Assembly (NCBI GenBank): GCA_032433765.1
Contig: JAVIAB010000139.1
Span: 40,073,608-40,137,607 of the forward strand
DNA from: Megaustenia siamemsis
Lineage: Eukaryota; Mollusca; Gastropoda; Stylommatophora; Ariophantidae
Reading direction: 5' to 3'
DNA: 64,000 nucleotides
In this document: positions 55,089 to 61,000 of the stretch, piece after piece
Numbering within the stretch: position 1 is the first letter of the stretch
Layout: each line of letters opens with the position of its first letter
The notes under the pieces: model-generated
The model's input: only the letters and a program-made list of their open reading frames with translations
Told to the model about the DNA's origin: nothing
Database searches by the model: none
Translations under genes and position numbers: made by a program

Positions 55089-58000
55089 CGCTTTTAAAAT
55101 AAAATTGCTTTTGTTACATAGAATTTGATTACATCTTCCTTCTGTGTATCTTAATATCGTAATCTTACTTTATATTCATTGTGTGTTTAGCAATGGGGAC
55201 ATTATTTATCAAATATGTTTACAAATGTCATTAAATGTTATCTTTGTTTTATATTTATAATTGTTTTACTTATTCTTGATAATTTCCTTTTTTATTTCAT
55301 GATGTCTATTTCACAATATGTAACTTCTAGCGATGGGTATTAATGTTAGATGATCATTATCTCTATTGTGGGATCCAGCAGTATCTTTTTCTCTCTCTTC
55401 AGCACACTTTTGCTTATGTGTCATTTATTTTTCACAAACTGTTTTATCTTTTCTTAGATTTCTGCATCTTCTTCATCATTTAAATATTTGTGTGCTTGAA
55501 GCATGTATTCCCTTTAAGTAGATTTGCTCATTTTCACTTATGTAATTTAACTATTTTACTAAAAGAAAAGCTGCATAAATGCATACAGAAGATGAAAATA
55601 CTGGACTTGAAGATGCAAACATGGTACAATGTCTTCTACAATTCAAGATGATCAAGTTAATTAATCACCAGATATGATAAATCTGTGGAGATCTCGTGGG
55701 AAGAGTTCTGTGTAGACAGATCCATCACATTTCAATAAAAGCCATATACCTTTGTATTGTTATTGTAGGACTTAGAATGCAGGTCTGCAGAGCACAGGAG
55801 TCAAAGAAGAGTCAAAGAAAGAAGCAACACAAGGATATCTTTTTTAATAAACATTTGTAGTACAAAGAACGTAGAGTTAAGGGTTTACCTTCATCAAATT
55901 CATCTGTTGTGAAGTTTCCAATGGAATGAGGAAGAAATATATATGCTTAGACTGTTGTGTGGTTACTTTACATATTCAATCATGTTTTAATTAATTGAAG
56001 ACATACATATTGATCATAACATTACATTAGTATATAAGTTTTAAAAAATCTTTGTTCTGTTAAATAAGTTATAAAGCATGCCAAGTTGTAGGCCAAGTAT
56101 CAACATTATTGAAAAACAAAGCAATAACTACGGAAGCAAATAGGGCAATATACAAACCAACTTTTCTACCAACTCTGTGCTACCAGTGCCAGAATTTGAC
56201 ACTGGACTCTAGAACAATAAAAAAAATAACGACCACCGAAATGAAATGTGTCAGAAGAATGACAGAAAACAGCTTAAGGGACAGAGTAAGAAACACTGAC
56301 CTGAAGAAGAAACTCGAAATTGAACCAGCCATCGAATACATAAAGAAACAACAGATAAAATGGTTCTGTCACATAACAAAAGACAAAAGAACGAACAATG
56401 ACTCAAAGAGCCATAAACAAACGCTACGAAAACACCAGATTAAGAGGAAGACCAAGAAAGAGATGGATAAACGAAATACTAGTCACTAGGAGGGATAACA
56501 CCAGAAGAGGCCAACAGAAGAGCAAAGAATCACAGATTGCATCTCCCCTCGACGCCAACAGCAATGGAAAAAGAATATTTAAAAAAAACAAAACTATCAT
56601 TATACCCGTTCTTCACTATGAGATTTTAAGTACTTTAAATCTATGTTAACTGTAATTAAATTACCTTTGGTCAGACATTGCAGAACATGCTGCATTCCAT
56701 GAATACCTATAAAAAGGAACTGAAAAACAATATTTATAGCACCATTTTTCCTATTAGATCAGCAATATTTAAGTATATAATGGCTGTCAGGCCTGATGAC
56801 ATCACTATTGTTGTGAGATTGTCCCTGAGGACTTGTTCCGAACACAGGTGTGCTTTTATATGGGAAAATGTCCTTGATTTCAATAACCCTGCTCCTTTAA
56901 TACCTGCTACTTTGAGCTAATTCTCACAAATCTGAAGATTTTCAGTCAAAATTTTATCGTAAGATCCCATGTTAACACACAGTTTGTTAATCTTTCTTAA
57001 ATTAAACCTTGATTTTCACAAATCACACCATGAACCCTTTCGTCGAGTTATCTATTTATGTAAAATGTCATCCCAACCTGGGATCTTCCCAACCACCATT
57101 CTGCCCTCAAATCTGGCAAACAGCTTTTGCACACACTCAATTTATTGATTACTGGACTACAAAGGACAAGGGTTAGGGTTCGATCCCAACCGACGGCATC
57201 CGGGTTCACCCAGCCTTTAATGGGTACCGGATTTTTTTCTGGGAAAGTGAAGCGGCACGGGCGTAATTATACCGACCACATTACCCCAAAAATTATGTGC
57301 CGAAGGTCTGTAAAATTTATGGTCACTAACACCATATTCCTTATACATCACTTGACGTGACGGGGTACTTTACTTTTTTTTTTACAATTTAGTGATTGTG
57401 GCTCAATGACTAATGTTGATAGCTGAATGTGACAATTGACTATTTATTGTCAAAACATGCTGCCAGCTGCATTGTCGAACCCTAGCATGCACTACCTTTG
57501 CACAATGGCATGCGATTTAAAAAGCTTGGTTTTTGTTTTTTTAAAGCCTTTATGTGTATAAAGAGAGCAGTATTTTAATTACTGGAAAAATGTAGATAGA
57601 ATTAGCAAAACTTGGCAAATTCAGAAAGCTCTCTACTTTTTTCCAGGACAGATAGTGTTTTATTACAAATCAACAAAGTGTATTGCTGTTCAGTGAAACA
57701 ATCTGTCGATTCAGGCAATTTTATTTTTTCAGCCCTTGAGTTTGAATGTATAGCTTATTTTTGTCGACAGATCATCTTCATTGCCCAACAGACAACTCCA
57801 TAGTGCTTATATCCCTTCTCAGAACTTTCCACAGTATGAAGTATCCCGCTACACACTAGTGAAAGAACTGAAGATGGCCTCAACAGACACTTAAACTCTG
57901 TAGAACTGATAAAGACCTTGTCCACCAATCTCCTTAGTGACCTCTTGCGGCAGTATAGCAAGTGACAGTGGCTTTCTTCTTTTCACCTCTCACTGTGGCT

Positions 58001-61000
58001 TGAATGTATATTGTGGTGAAATGATGTTATCTATATGTGCTACACATATTCTGCAGACATAAAGATTAACTTTGCTGCCGATTTTTTCAGCTAGGAAAGT
58101 GGTTTCAGTCAATATTTGTCAACCTCAAGCATCTTCCACGGTTCCTGGTACCATGCTACTTTGATGCTGTTGTGACTGGTGCATACATAGTGCTTCTTGA
58201 GCAAATCACATACAATATGTCTGAGTAAGTGTAGTTATTTCTATGCACTTGAACATTTGTGTACCTTAGTCCTCAATGTATGAGCTGTATATGGTCATTG
58301 ACACCAGTACAGGTTATTATTACTTATGGGATGTTGCTTCATCTACTCAACATATGTAGATTCCTGAACCTGGCATTAACTACAGAAGGGCAATAAGCTT
58401 TACAGAAGGGCAGTAAGCTTTACAGAAGGGCAATAAGTTTAGCAACTCCAGTTAAACACCAGTTAGGGCAGAGGCATCCAACAACAGTAGAAGTGAAAGT
58501 TGTCAGCAACTCCAGTTAAACACCAATTAGGGCAGAGGCATCCAACAACAGTAGAGGTGAAAGTTGTCAGCAACTCCAGTTAAACACCAATTAGGGCAGA
58601 GGCATCCAACAACAGTAGAGGTGAAAGTTGTCAACAACTCCAGTTAAACACAATTAGGACAGAGGCATCCAACAACAGTAGAAGTGAAAGTTGTCAGCAA
58701 CTCCAGTTAAACACCAATTAGGACAGAGGCATCCAACAACAGTAGAGGTGAAAGTTGTCAGCAACTCCAGTTAAACACCACTTAGGACAGAGGCATCCAA
58801 CAACAGTAGAGGTGAAAGTTGTCAGCAACTCCAGTTAAACACCAATTAGGACAGAGGCATCCAACAACAGTAGAGGTGAAAGTTGTCAGCAACTCTAGTT
58901 AAACACCAATTAGGACAGAGGCATCCAACAACAGTAGAGGTGAAAGTTGTCAGCAACTCCAGTTAAACACCAATTAGGACAGAGGCATCCAACAACAGTA
59001 GAGGTGAAAGTTGTCAGCAACTCCAGTTAAACACCAATTAGGGCAGAGGCATCCAACAACAGTAGAGGTGAAAGTTGTCAGCAACTCCAGTTAAACACCA
59101 ATTAGGACAGAGGCATCCAACAACAGTAGAGGTGAAAGTTGTCAGCAACTCTAGTTAAACACCAATTAGGACAGAGGCATCCAACAACAGTAGAGGTGAA
59201 AGTTGTCAGCAACTCCAGTTACACACCAATTAGGGCAGAGGCATCCAACAACAGTAGAGATGAAAGTTGTCAGCAACTTCAGTTAAACACCAATTAGTTC
59301 AGAGGCATCCAACAACAGTAGAAGTGAAAGTTGTCAGCAACTCATAGCTGATGATTTATGCTTGGATCTGTGTACCAGAACTACACAGGCCTTCCTCCAC
59401 CTCTGCACAGTGCCTTTAGAAACAGACTAACCAGCCAAGTATGTAGGGATCAAGAAGATAGGTAAACCTGGTACTCAAAAATTCTGCACCAAAGTCAGAT
59501 GTGTTGAGCCAAAAGGCCCAAATATCACAATTCTACTGCAATGCTTACACACCCACGTAAAGTCCTTTTAAGGGCAGATGACGGAGTCATAGGTTGAACA
59601 CAAACAAACTGCCGCAGTTGACATTATTATATTAAACAGCTGCTTTTGAAGGTAGTATAAATATTTTTAGGGAGCCGCGATAGCTCCGTGGTTAGTGAAC
59701 TGGACTACAAAGGACAAGAGGTAAGGTTCGATCCCAACCGACGGCTTCCAGGTTCACCCAGCCTTTAATGGATACCGGTTTTTTTCTGGGAAAGTAAAGC
59801 GGTGCGGGCATAATACTGACCACATTACTCCAAAAATCATGTGCTGAAGGTCTGTAAAATTTATAGTCACTAACACCAATATTCCCTATACGCCACTTGG
59901 TGTGACGGGAGCATTTTGCTTTTTTTTTTTAAATAAATATTTTTACATTATTGTTCACTACTGTTTATTCTAAGCAGCAATGGCTGAGTGTTGATATGCT
60001 TGCTACTTAAATGAGAGTCAGGGATCAGTTCCCAGATGTGAGCAGATTTTTTTTTTTTTAAACAATATAAACATGGCTTCGGGATTCATCCAAACTCTGA
60101 ACAAGAGTACCAAATATTTTTTCTATGAAAGTTGGGTGGTCTGATGTTATACCAATCACATCACCTATGGACTATGCCTCTGGTCATTGAAAAATATGGG
60201 CACTCGTATGCCTGAAAGTGTTAACCTTACTATTAGATCAATGAACTGTGACTGCGAAGCATCCAGACAAACTCCAGAGCATATCTCATTCATAGCAGTC
60301 ATAGGCTGCAGTACTTTCAACATCCAAAGAACACAAATATGGCCTACAGAAACAGTTCTGAATGACAAGTTATTTGGATCTGGTGAACACCTCAAATACC
60401 ATATTTTATTTGTGATCTATGCTGGTCAAAATGCTTAGCTAAAGCTTTTCATTTAAAAAGGAAAAGTTTCAACTTTATTTGTACTCTAGTTTTAATATAT
60501 AGTTGCAGCCTGCTAGTTATACTCTACTAAATTTAGAGTTTGATTGGTTGATTATTGATCCAACAGCTGTAGATCCTTAGCCTTCAGCTAACTTTCAACG
60601 CCCTATAGGTGTTGGTATTTTCCATGCTGGAATATGTGCTGATTTTTTTTTACTTTGATCTGGAATCAGAAAAAAGACTGTCACTTCAAAAGGGACATAA
60701 GTTAGTGAATTTTGCTCTGTTCCAAGATTCTGTAGCTAAGGCAGAGTTCATTGTGGCCATTCCCTGTTACCACAATATACATTTAAGCCACAGTGATTGG
60801 TGAAAAGAAGAGAGCCACTGTCACTGAGTTGTGTCAAAACTTGTATGCATATGTATAATCTTAACAGTGGAATCATTACATGCTGAACCATTGTGCTATT
60901 TGTTTCAGTCATAAGATACTACAATTTGTCTTCCATATCTCCACCTATGTACAAAACAGTTCATGTTCCTTCTCAATCATAGAAAGTGTTTGCACATCTT

